A stretch of DNA of 64,000 nt from Shewanella pneumatophori (lineage in GTDB: Bacteria > Pseudomonadota > Gammaproteobacteria > Enterobacterales > Shewanellaceae): positions 62,001 through 126,000 of the forward strand of contig NZ_JAKILB010000002.1 in NCBI RefSeq assembly GCF_023283895.1, read 5' to 3'. Below the pieces are notes generated by a model. It was not told where the DNA came from. It was given only the letters and a program-made list of their open reading frames with translations, and did no database searches. The translations under genes were made by a program, and so were the position numbers. Positions 36,632 through 44,464 of this stretch are shown in pieces (within the stretch, counting starts at the first letter, position 1; each line of letters starts with the position of its first letter).

Positions 36632-37726
36632 ATGGTCTTAGTACAAGTTGGCCAAAAAACTCTTAAATTGAGTTTAATATCAGCACTTTTAATCTCATTT
36701 CTTAGCCTGAACGGCTGTGATAACCAAATTCAGCAAGTACCGATTGCACAAGTCGTGCAACCAGCACTTATTGAAGTGGTATCAAAGCAACGAAAGGCGG
36801 AGCTGAGCTTTAATGGCATTGTACGTGCAGCTGAACGCGCTGATTTAGCTTTTCAGGTGGCAGGTAAATTAACCAATATTGCGGTAAAAGAAGGAGATGA
36901 AGTAACTAAAGGTCAACTTTTAGCTTCTTTAGATGCTCGAGATGCAAAAAATGCACTGACTTCTGCGCAGTTAGAGTTTGAAAATGTTTCGCTTGAATAT
37001 GAGCGTGCAAAGGCTGTCTACAAGAAAAGCCAAGCTATCTCGAAAGCTGATCTTGATGCAATAAGCACGCGTTACAACCTTGCACATAATCGGGTTGAAG
37101 ATGCAAAACGCCGCTTGGAATACACTCAGATCTTTGCACCTTTCGACGGTATAGTTGGACGTAAACTCGTTGATAACTATGTTCAAGTACAAGCAAATGC
37201 ACCGATATTGACCGTACATGATCTTAATGATCTTGAGGTCGTTATTTATATTCCTCATAAAGTCATGCTGTCTGGTAAAGATGAAACGCGTGCGGTTGCT
37301 GAAATATCATCTATACCGGGGCAATCTTTTCCACTGCGATTACGTACGGTTGCAACCGTAGCCGATCCTATTTCTCAGGCGTATCCGGTAGTACTAGGCT
37401 TTGAAAACCTAAATGGTTTCCACGTATTACCCGGAATGGCGGTAAAGGTATTACCCGTCATGAGTACGAATACTACGCAAGCGCAGCAAATTACCTTACC
37501 TTTGACTTCAATTGTGCCTGACAATCAAGGTAAGCAATTTGTTTGGGTGGTGACCAATGACAATAAAGCACAAAAACGTTATGTCGAAATAGGTGCATTA
37601 AACAAAGACCGCATCATAGTGACAGAGCATCTATTGCCAGGCGAAAAAGTGATCATAGCAGGGGTGTCCAGTGTAAAAGAGGGGATGGAAGTGCGCCCTT
37701 ATACCGATCATCGTACTGGAGCATAA
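36632..37726 (+). CDS. RND efflux periplasmic adaptor (membrane fusion) lipoprotein
   Basis: 364 residues. Lipobox at LSLNGC (Cys at about residue 28), then the usual adaptor order: lipoyl half (ADLAFQVAGKLTNIAVKEGD), alpha-helical hairpin (about 100-150), second lipoyl half (FAPFDGIVGRKLVDNYVQV), beta-barrel and membrane-proximal domain. Connects the inner-membrane pump to an outer-membrane channel, none of which is encoded here. The ATG at 36632 has GGAGCGG about 10 bases ahead; an upstream in-frame start at 36575 is less likely. Its stop codon is immediately followed by the pump gene. Confidence 0.93.
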   Translation: MVLVQVGQKTLKLSLISALLISFLSLNGCDNQIQQVPIAQVVQPALIEVVSKQRKAELSFNGIVRAAERADLAFQVAGKLTNIAVKEGDEVTKGQLLASLDARDAKNALTSAQLEFENVSLEYERAKAVYKKSQAISKADLDAISTRYNLAHNRVEDAKRRLEYTQIFAPFDGIVGRKLVDNYVQVQANAPILTVHDLNDLEVVIYIPHKVMLSGKDETRAVAEISSIPGQSFPLRLRTVATVADPISQAYPVVLGFENLNGFHVLPGMAVKVLPVMSTNTTQAQQITLPLTSIVPDNQGKQFVWVVTNDNKAQKRYVEIGALNKDRIIVTEHLLPGEKVIIAGVSSVKEGMEVRPYTDHRTGA

Positions 37727-40700
37727 ATGATGGATATTGCACGCTATACCATTGCTAAGCGCACTAGCATTTGGGTGCTTATCGCCCTTATTTTGCTCGG
37801 TGGGTATATTAGTTATCTAAAGCTTGGTCGTTTTGAAGATCCTGAATTTGTGATTCGTCAGGCCGTTATCGCGACACCATACTCTGGGGCTACCGCACAG
37901 GAAGTATCTGATGAAGTGACGGATGTGATTGAGGGAGCCGTGCAGGCTCTGCAAGAAGTGAAAGAAGTCAAATCTGTCTCAATGCAGGGAATGTCGGAGG
38001 TCACGGTCGAGGTTAAACTCGAGTTTGCCGGCAGTGCTGCAGAACTACAACAGGTTTGGGACAAACTGAGGCGTAAAGTCGCTGATGCCCAGCGAATGCT
38101 CCCGCCTGGAGCAGGGGCGTCCATTGTAAATGATGATTTTGCAGATGTGTACGCACTATTTTTTGCGGTTACAGGAGAGGGCTTCAGCGATAAGCAGTTG
38201 CAAGATTATGTCGATACCTTGCGCCGCGAGATCGTTTTGGTACCGGGCGTGGCTAAAACTGCAACGTTAGCGGAGCAGCAAGAGGCTATTTTTGTTGAGA
38301 TCTCCAGTGAGCGTTTAGCTGAGTTCGGCGTCTCGGCGGAAAAAGTATTCCAAGTATTACAAAAGCAGAACTTAGTGACCGTAGCTGGCAGTATCGAAAC
38401 CAATGAGATGCGTATTCCTGTAATCCCAATCTCGAATATTGATTCTGTCGCGGATCTTAAAAATCTACAAGTTGGTTTAGGAAGCAATAATACCGTTTTA
38501 CGCTTAGGAGACATTGCTGACATCACTCGTGGTTACCAAACTCCGGCAACAATGTTGATGCGTTATAACCATCAACGAGCCGTTGGCTTTGGTATTTCCA
38601 ATGTTTCTGGCGGTAACGTGGTGGATATGGGGGATGCAGTAAAAGCACGTTTGGCTGAATTGGATAGTCAGCGTCCTTTGGGGATGGAATTAAATATTAT
38701 CTCCATGCAGTCAGATTCTGTTCGGGCATCGGTAGCGAACTTCATCGATAACTTGATCGCCGCAGTTGGGATTGTATTTATTGTTTTGCTTTTATTCATG
38801 GGGGTACGTTCAGGCGTCATTATCGGCTTTGTACTGCTGCTAACAGTGGCTGGTACGCTATGCATTATGCTGATTGAAAATATTGCTATGCAGCGCATTT
38901 CGTTAGGGGCACTGATCATCGCGCTAGGCATGTTGGTGGATAATGCAATTGTGGTAACTGATGGCATTTTAGTTCGCTTGCAGCAAGAGCCACAAGCAGA
39001 CCGCAAAGTGGTAGTGTCAGAAGTGGTTGATGCAACAAAATGGCCACTTTTAGGCGGCACCATAGTTGGTATCTGTGCATTTAGTGCCATTGGTTTATCA
39101 CCTTCGGACATGGGGGAATACGCAGGCTCGCTATTTTGGGTAATTTTATACTCGATGCTTTTAAGTTGGTTATTTGCGGTTACGGTAACGCCAATGCTTT
39201 GCCATGATTTCCTTAAAGTAAAAGCAATAAGCGGTGATGAAAAGCCAAGCCGAATGGTTAGCGGCTATAAAGCGTTGCTATCATGGGTATTGAAATATCG
39301 CATCATTAGCTGTGTTTTGCTGTTAAGCATGATGGTTGTAGCTATCTGGGGGGTGAAGTTTGTGCCACCAGGCTTTATGCCAGAGTCTCAACGTCCGCAA
39401 TTTGTGGTGGATGTTTACTTACCCCAAGGCTCAGACATTAAACGCACCGAATCGGTAATAGCAAGTATTGAGCAGGACGTTAAAGCTAAAGAGGGAATTA
39501 CGAATATTACCAGCTTCATCGGCGGCGGTGGTTTACGCTTTATGCTGACCTATGCACCGGAAGCTCGTAATCCTAGCTATGGCCAATTGCTCATCGATAT
39601 TGATGACTACATCAAGATCGCCCCTTTACTAGGTGAGTTACAAAGCGAACTTGAAACGAAATATCCTGATGCCTCAATCAAAGTCTGGAAGTTCATGCTG
39701 GGTCGTGGTGGCGGGAAAAAAATAGAGGCAGGCTTTAAAGGACCTGATAGTGCAGTGCTCCGACAACTGGCAGAGCAAGCGAAAGCAATAATGCTCGCCG
39801 ATCCTAATTTGATTGCAATCCAAGACGATTGGCGTCAACAGGTTCCAGTGCTTCGTCCAGAGTATTCAGCAGAAGAAGCACAACGTTATGGGTTAACAAC
39901 GATGGAGATTAACCAAGCGATTGCACAAACGTTAACTGGGCGTAATGTTGGCGTGTATCGTGAGGATGACGATCTGATCCCGATTGTGGTTCGCTCTCCA
40001 GAAAATGAGCGTAACCATCAACGTGCAATCGAAAATACAGAAGTATTTAGTCCAACAGTCGGTGCTTATATTTCAGTGAGCCAAGTAGTTGGAACAGTAG
40101 ACGTTGTGTATCAAGATGCCATTCTTCGTCGAATTGACCGAACGCCAACCATTCTTGTGCAAGCGGATCCCGCGCCAGGTATATTAACGGCTGATGCGTT
40201 TTATCAAATACGAAGCCAGATTGAAGCGATACAACTACCATCAGGTTATGAACTAAAATGGTATGGCGAATATAAAGCTTCAAAAGATGCCAATGAAGGC
40301 TTGGTCATTTCTGCTCCTTATGGTTTTGCGGCGATGATTCTTTCTGTAATCTTTATGTTTAACGCTATTCGTCAGCCATTAGTCATTTGGTTGACGGCAC
40401 CACTTGCTATCGTGGGGGTGACCATTGGTTTGGTTATTTTCCAGACGCCGTTTGAGTTTATGGCTATTCTCGGCTTCTTAAGCTTGATCGGCATGATGGT
40501 GAAGAACGCGATTGTATTGGTGGATCAAGCTGATGTGGAGATTCGAGATGGGAAACTGCCTTATTACGCTATCATTGACGCAGCATTGAGCCGTGCCCGC
40601 CCTGTGCTACTGGGGGCATTCACCACTATTTTAGGTGTTGCTCCATTGCTGATAGATCCATTCTTTAAAAGTATGGCAGTAACGATTATGTTTGGTTTAC

Positions 40701-40777
40701 TGTTTGCTACGATTTTAACTCTGGTGGTGATTCCACTGTTTTACGCCATGTTCTTCCGCGTAAAAGCTCAAACCTAG
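37727..40777 (+). CDS. RND family efflux pump permease
   Basis: 1016-residue inner-membrane proton-driven exporter (HAE1/AcrB-like), with twelve membrane helices around two large periplasmic loops. Characteristic segments include the opening YTIAKRTSIWVLIALILL, the helix-4 motif LGMLVDNAIVVTDGI, and GFLSLIGMMVKNAIVLVDQA in helix 10. In AcrB the helix-4 pair is Asp-Asp; here it reads Asp-Asn, so the proton relay differs at one position. Starts with zero spacing after the adaptor gene. Substrates cannot be told from sequence; drugs, dyes or bile-like compounds are typical. Confidence 0.95.
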   Translation: MMDIARYTIAKRTSIWVLIALILLGGYISYLKLGRFEDPEFVIRQAVIATPYSGATAQEVSDEVTDVIEGAVQALQEVKEVKSVSMQGMSEVTVEVKLEFAGSAAELQQVWDKLRRKVADAQRMLPPGAGASIVNDDFADVYALFFAVTGEGFSDKQLQDYVDTLRREIVLVPGVAKTATLAEQQEAIFVEISSERLAEFGVSAEKVFQVLQKQNLVTVAGSIETNEMRIPVIPISNIDSVADLKNLQVGLGSNNTVLRLGDIADITRGYQTPATMLMRYNHQRAVGFGISNVSGGNVVDMGDAVKARLAELDSQRPLGMELNIISMQSDSVRASVANFIDNLIAAVGIVFIVLLLFMGVRSGVIIGFVLLLTVAGTLCIMLIENIAMQRISLGALIIALGMLVDNAIVVTDGILVRLQQEPQADRKVVVSEVVDATKWPLLGGTIVGICAFSAIGLSPSDMGEYAGSLFWVILYSMLLSWLFAVTVTPMLCHDFLKVKAISGDEKPSRMVSGYKALLSWVLKYRIISCVLLLSMMVVAIWGVKFVPPGFMPESQRPQFVVDVYLPQGSDIKRTESVIASIEQDVKAKEGITNITSFIGGGGLRFMLTYAPEARNPSYGQLLIDIDDYIKIAPLLGELQSELETKYPDASIKVWKFMLGRGGGKKIEAGFKGPDSAVLRQLAEQAKAIMLADPNLIAIQDDWRQQVPVLRPEYSAEEAQRYGLTTMEINQAIAQTLTGRNVGVYREDDDLIPIVVRSPENERNHQRAIENTEVFSPTVGAYISVSQVVGTVDVVYQDAILRRIDRTPTILVQADPAPGILTADAFYQIRSQIEAIQLPSGYELKWYGEYKASKDANEGLVISAPYGFAAMILSVIFMFNAIRQPLVIWLTAPLAIVGVTIGLVIFQTPFEFMAILGFLSLIGMMVKNAIVLVDQADVEIRDGKLPYYAIIDAALSRARPVLLGAFTTILGVAPLLIDPFFKSMAVTIMFGLLFATILTLVVIPLFYAMFFRVKAQT

Positions 40778-40817
40778 TAACAAGCATGATGCGTTAATCC
40801 AATAGTAATCGAGTTGA

Positions 40818-40854
40818 TAATGCCAGTCAGTTAATCTGATTGGCATTATTTTTG
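40818..40854 (+). terminator. Terminator of the efflux operon
   Basis: TAATGCCAGTCAG / CTGATTGGCATTA stem (one G-U) followed by TTTTT. Confidence 0.85.
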
Positions 40855-40965
40855 GTTCTAGAATCAAGCTTGGTAGAGAAGACGAACATTTTTAGTTGTT
40901 CAAGGTTATACGTATATCACCAAAAATGATGCTAACTTACTCGCTATGCTCATAAATAAAGATAG

Positions 40966-41329
40966 ATTGCCTTAACCTTACTAATTGGCTTTTCTCAGGT
41001 CGTGAGTGATTACAACTCACTATCAGTTGGTGGTTTGACTATCATGCTCTCATTGAGCGCGATGACTTGGAATTTACATTTATAACTTGGGGTTTGATAA
41101 GGTATTTGGCTCGAACCGGATTGCTCGCCGTTTGTTGTTGCGTGTGGGGCATGGGGTAGGATTTGAAATAGGTTTATTGTTGATCACAACGCCGCTAATT
41201 ATGTGGACACTTAAGTTAGGCTTTGTTGCTGTGATCGTTATAAATCTAGGGCAATCGTTATTCTTCTGAATTTATGCGATGGTTTTCAAATGGACATATG
41301 ACCATATAAGCAAAAATGTTAAGTCAGCC
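40966..41329 (+). pseudogene. Decayed PACE-family (DUF2061-type) efflux protein
   Basis: Two halves of a PACE transporter can be read in different frames. Up to about 41080: IMLSLSAMTWNL, the end of the first transmembrane pair. From 41081: YNLGFDKVFGSN and then RVGHGVGFEIGLLLITTPLI. The reading is broken by a frameshift at about 41080 and by a TGA at 41267-41269, after which the family's IYAMVFKWTYDH continues. The N-terminus is also incomplete. PACE proteins (about 150 residues) export biocides such as chlorhexidine; this copy cannot. Confidence 0.8.
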
Positions 41330-41394
41330 TATGGGGATCGCTTTAAAGAGTTTGTTATCTGCTACTCATTTTCCGGTGTTAACTTACTGAATAA

Positions 41395-41802
41395 TTATCC
41401 GTTCATTTGGGTAATAAAGGTTTGCTCGTCATCCACAAAAGCCACAAAGCCGCCGTGATAGATAAATATCCGGCCACGCCCCTCAACTACGCAGGCAAGC
41501 TGTGGGTTCAAATCTTCTGCGTTATTCTGACTTTGAAAAACTCCAGTATCTGTGATGACGCCGTCGAGTGCAGGCAAGTATCCATAAGTGCGTTTGGCTT
41601 GATCAATCAGGCTCAATTCACTAGTTCTAGAGAAGCAAGAAGGGATCGCACCAGCATCCTCGATAAACATAGGCTTCAATTCTTCAAAAGCGGTAATCAC
41701 TAGCCAGTCGATGCCGTTAACATGATGGATATACATAACGTTTCTCGGTAATTCTGATGCGAAGATTGTATCACTATCAGCGGCTGCGCCTAGTAGTTTC
41801 AT
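41395..41802 (-). CDS. Uncharacterised small protein
   Basis: 135 residues, soluble, not recognised (begins MKLLGAAADSDTIFASELPR). ATG at 41802 is chosen because AGGTGA lies nine bases upstream; a TTG at 41811 is also in frame. Its start and ribosome site lie inside the left end of the hairpin repeat at 41801-41922, so the repeat may have landed at or donated its promoter region. Composition resembles that of the neighbours. Confidence 0.6.
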   Translation of the reverse strand: MKLLGAAADSDTIFASELPRNVMYIHHVNGIDWLVITAFEELKPMFIEDAGAIPSCFSRTSELSLIDQAKRTYGYLPALDGVITDTGVFQSQNNAEDLNPQLACVVEGRGRIFIYHGGFVAFVDDEQTFITQMNG

Positions 41803-41922
41803 TGCTATCAATCACCTGCAGCGGGCGTATGTGCAGACATTGCTGCGAGACGCAGCAAGTACAATCCCTGTATGCTCTGCGATGACATCCATGTCATCGA
41901 AGCCCGCAGCCGTATCTACACA
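41801..41922. repeat. Hairpin repeat B, copy 1
   Basis: Begins TTGCTATCAATCACCTGCAG and ends at CCGTATCTACAC. The ends form a long imperfect inverted repeat (GTGCAGACATTGCTGCG at 41831-41847 against the complement of the right end GTGTAGATACGGCTGCG, 13 of 17). Internal hairpins include TTGCTGCG-AGA-CGCAGCAA and the palindrome GATGACATCCATGTCATC (41881-41898). Confidence 0.75.
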
Positions 41923-42060
41923 GAGTAATTGGTGTACTCATTTAGGTTATTGAGTTTGGTTTCTGACTAGGAAATCCCCCAAAGTGACTTAGCTTTGGAA
42001 TGAAGCTTGATTACATTTTTTTGGGGAGTGCTATCTGATAGCAAGTTATGAGTTTCAGCT

Positions 42061-42307
42061 TCATAGCTATCAATCGCCTCCGGCTGGGTATGTGCAGATA
42101 CTGCTGAAGCTCGCCGCAAGTACGTTTGACCTCCATGGACGGAGGGAATGCCAAATTCAGTATGGAACTGAATTGGCCGTGTAGGCTCAACGAAAACAAA
42201 CAACATCCCTATTTAAACGCCAGTTCGGCATCCATGCCTCTCGTTCGATAGCTTGATAACTTCGTTATCTCTCACCTTGTTTTCGACGGCTTCAGCCGTA
42301 TCTGCAC
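42061..42307. repeat. Hairpin repeat B, copy 2
   Basis: Direct repeat of copy 1 over its first about 85 bases (TAGCTATCAATCGCCTCCGG, then TATGTGCAGATACTGCTG), then diverged. Its ends pair almost perfectly (GTGCAGATACTGCTGAA against the complement of TTCAGCCGTATCTGCAC, 16 of 17). Internal hairpins: CCTCC-ATGGAC-GGAGG, CCAAATTCAGT / ACTGAATTGG, GGCATCCATGCC (42227-42238), GATAAC-TTC-GTTATC and ACGGC-TTCA-GCCGT. Small minus-strand frames here (41967-42206) are not credible genes. Confidence 0.75.
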
Positions 42308-42626
42308 TAGGTTAGGCAAGCATGATTCTGGTGGCACGGAGTAATGGCTATGATGCTAGTTTATTATCCGTATCTGTCGCTAATTCGTTCCGACCCCTTA
42401 TGTATGCTTCCTGTGTGAACATTGCACTTTATGTAATGTAGGAGGTTCTTTGTTTCACTCAGATAAAGAAACAAGGAATCAGCTCTCCCATGTTTCAACT
42501 AATTGTTAACAAACTAGTTTGCTGTTAGTCTTGAGTGATTAAAGTATTGGGGACCCGTTCTTATTAAGACCGTTCTTATTCGGAATTCAGCCTAATATAC
42601 TGTTATGTTTCTAAGGATGGAACAGT

Positions 42627-42959
42627 TTGAGTGAAATTATTACCGCAATTTGGCCATTACTCTGTCTTTCGATGCTTCCTTTATCAGTCTGGTATTTGGT
42701 GGAAGCAAGAAGTGTTTTGGAGCTCATTAAGTCCAATCACCCACAGGTTTGGCTTGAACTTGGAAAGCTTCAAATTATCAAAAATAACACTATCAGCAAT
42801 TCTTTTAAGTTTATGGTATTTATACTAAAAGCCGACTATAGGTCGCTTAATGATTATACCTTATTAAAGAAGGGTAACTTGCTAAGAGTTTTGTTAATTG
42901 GCGGATATTTGGTAGTTTTGTTTGCATTTATTGCCCCGATAGTTATCGGTCGACTGTAA
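42627..42959 (+). CDS. Integron cassette gene: small two-helix membrane protein
   Basis: 110 residues: N-terminal membrane helix (ITAIWPLLCLSMLPLSVWYLV), a soluble middle and a C-terminal helix (LLIGGYLVVLFAFIAPIVIG). Length and layout recall UspB, but sequence similarity is weak. TTG start at 42627 with AAGGA eight bases upstream. It is followed three bases later by an attC site, and so is the first visible cassette of the array. Confidence 0.7.
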   Translation: MSEIITAIWPLLCLSMLPLSVWYLVEARSVLELIKSNHPQVWLELGKLQIIKNNTISNSFKFMVFILKADYRSLNDYTLLKKGNLLRVLLIGGYLVVLFAFIAPIVIGRL

Positions 42960-42961
42960 AC

Positions 42962-43058
42962 ATAACAAGCTGCTAAATTCAGATTCACCAAGGCTGTCAT
43001 GCCATTTGCTGAGCAAATCGCCCGCCAGCACTAGGCTCACTTATTAGCAGGGCGTTAT
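42962..43058 (+). other. Integron attC site 1
   Basis: 97 bases bounded by ATAACAAGCTGCTAA and TTAGCAGGGCGTTAT, which are complementary apart from the AAG/GCC spacer (ATAAC...CTGCTAA on both arms). The right end has the GGGCGTTA crossover core. The interior holds a further hairpin (ATTTGC-TGA-GCAAAT). Size and end structure match vibrio/Shewanella-type attC sites. Confidence 0.85.
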
Positions 43059-43098
43059 CTTGCTTTAGGAAGTTGGAAGTAAAAGGAATTTGCGAAAA

Positions 43099-43309
43099 AT
43101 GTATAAATCAATGTTCAAAACCAGTAAGGTTTTATTTGTTTTTTGTATTTTTAGTAACACATTTGCAGCTAGTTATTTTACTGCAATAATTTTAGGTGCA
43201 ACCTCTTATCAAATTAGTTGGTAGTTTCTCTTTTGCTGTTTTTGCAACAACTGCTAGCTTTTTATTTACTGCAAATAAAGTAAATAATTCAAAGGTTAGT
43301 AAATCTTAA
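43099..43309 (+). pseudogene. Integron cassette gene, frameshifted small membrane protein
   Basis: AAGGA precedes an ATG at 43099; the frame reads MYKSMFKTSKVLFVFCIFSN and stops at 43222-43224. A second hydrophobic stretch, LVGSFSFAVFATTASFLFTA, continues in the next frame to a stop at 43307-43309. Together they would make a roughly 70-residue protein with two membrane helices, so one small indel near 43205-43215 probably inactivated it. No family recognised. Confidence 0.6.
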
Positions 43310-43320
43310 ATATCGCAAGC

Positions 43321-43415
43321 TAACAAGGACTTCAACAAGGACAAAGTCTGGTAGGCTCCTTCACTGCGCTTCGGATTATAGCCAACCAGTATTTACCTGT
43401 TAAGCGGGCGTTAAC
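43321..43415 (+). other. Integron attC site 2
   Basis: About 95 bases from TAACAAGGACTTCAACAAGG to TTAAGCGGGCGTTAAC. The arms pair with a few unpaired bases (CTTCAACAAGG against the complement CTTAACAGG; AAAGTCTGG against AAATACTGG), as expected for the extrahelical bases of attC. GGGCGTTA core at the right end. Confidence 0.85.
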
Positions 43416-43434
43416 AATATTGCTGGAGGCATAG

Positions 43435-43896
43435 TTGGGTCTATATAAATTTAAAAAACATTATTATATTCGTCCGTTGATTGAGCCGCTATTATGTCTG
43501 TTTTTATGTATTCCATTTTGGCTCTTTAAAGATAGTATTCCTGATGACCAGTGGGGGAGAGTTATTTTTTTTATAGGGGGGATACCGTTCCTATTAATTT
43601 GGTTAGTTGACCGCATTTATAAAGTATTAAAACACCCTAAATCATTTATATTTGATTTAACTTCAAATAGTTTAATTATTGATAATGCGGCATACTGTTT
43701 TGATGATTTAAAGTTTTTTTACATCTCAGAAAAAGATAATGCTTTTAAGATGGAGTTTGAGTTTCCTAGCCCTAAACAACTTGAAGCCGGATATAACCTC
43801 AAAACACTTAGCATGTATAAACTTGACTCATCACTTCAAGAGTTTAATGATTCGATACAAAATATGAAGCATATAAAAACGTTCTCATCGGATTAA
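43435..43896 (+). CDS. Integron cassette gene: membrane protein, unknown
   Basis: 153 residues, AT-rich. Two hydrophobic helices near the N-terminus (PLLCLFLCIPFWLF and GRVIFFIGGIPFLLIWLV), then a soluble strand-rich domain (SFIFDLTSNSLIIDNAAYCF). No family recognised. TTG start with GGAGG five bases upstream. It is enclosed between attC site 2 and the truncated attC site 3, the normal layout of a cassette. Confidence 0.72.
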   Translation: MGLYKFKKHYYIRPLIEPLLCLFLCIPFWLFKDSIPDDQWGRVIFFIGGIPFLLIWLVDRIYKVLKHPKSFIFDLTSNSLIIDNAAYCFDDLKFFYISEKDNAFKMEFEFPSPKQLEAGYNLKTLSMYKLDSSLQEFNDSIQNMKHIKTFSSD

Positions 43897-43910
43897 AATA
43901 TTGCTAACAA

Positions 43911-43985
43911 GTCAATCAAGCAGGACAAACAACAACTGGCTGTTGCTCCTGCGTTGCCAATTTTAGCCAGTTATTATTTGCCTCT
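43911..43985 (+). other. Truncated integron attC site 3
   Basis: Begins TAACAAGTCAATCAAGCAGG and runs through the usual interior (ACTGGCTGTTGCTCC, then AGCCAGTTATTATTTGCC), but the right arm expected to complement CAATCAAGC and end in GGGCGTTA is missing. Unrelated sequence and then the mosaic repeat C follow. Confidence 0.75.
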
Positions 43986-44055
43986 AACCAATTTCTGTCC
44001 AAAAGTGAGTTGGAACTGGCTTTCGTTATCACATCAAAAGCAGGATGAACTCGTA

Positions 44056-44461
44056 GGCTAACAGAAAACACCTATTCCCCATCGAAGTTGCCGAAGTACG
44101 TAGGTAACTCTTTATTGCACATAATGCAGTAGAACTATCATGGATGTGGCATAGCTTTCACGGGACTGGCCGCTCTTTGGCATCCATTCCACCATGGCAT
44201 TTGTGAATCCATTCACATCAGATGTCCCATCGGAAGCGTTAGACGATTTTGAATAAGTATGAGGATCAACAACTTCGTCGGGGCGGCTCGGACTTTTTAT
44301 GAAAGAAATGGCCAAGAGGGGAAAGCTGTTGTCCCCCTTTTGCCCGAGTGTGAGCTGGAAGCTCACGACCCTAGTCAGGCGCAGCCTGATATGTGGCAAA
44401 GCCACTACTTCAACTGTTAGACGAAGTCTAACTCCAAACTCAAGCGCAGCTTGGTAACCAA
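44056..44461. repeat. Hairpin-mosaic repeat, copy C (inverted relative to copy A)
   Basis: Reverse complement of the motif order at 23587-23925. It has GTTAGAC-GAA-GTCTAAC (44416-44432), a GTGGC / GCCAC hairpin, an AGGC / GCCT hairpin and GTGAGC-TGGAA-GCTCAC (44350-44366), then the shared tail near 44056-44100. About 75 bases unlike copy A are inserted in the middle (44145-44220). A 97-codon minus-strand frame through it (44112-44405) is a by-product of the repeat and is not called. Confidence 0.8.
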
Positions 44462-44464
44462 GAG

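Noticed and set aside
41967-42206. 79- and 62-codon minus-strand frames
   Set aside because: Lie within and beside hairpin repeat B2 and have no start signal or similarity.
44112-44405. 97-codon minus-strand frame
   Set aside because: Lies wholly within hairpin-mosaic repeat C; its codons just translate the hairpins.
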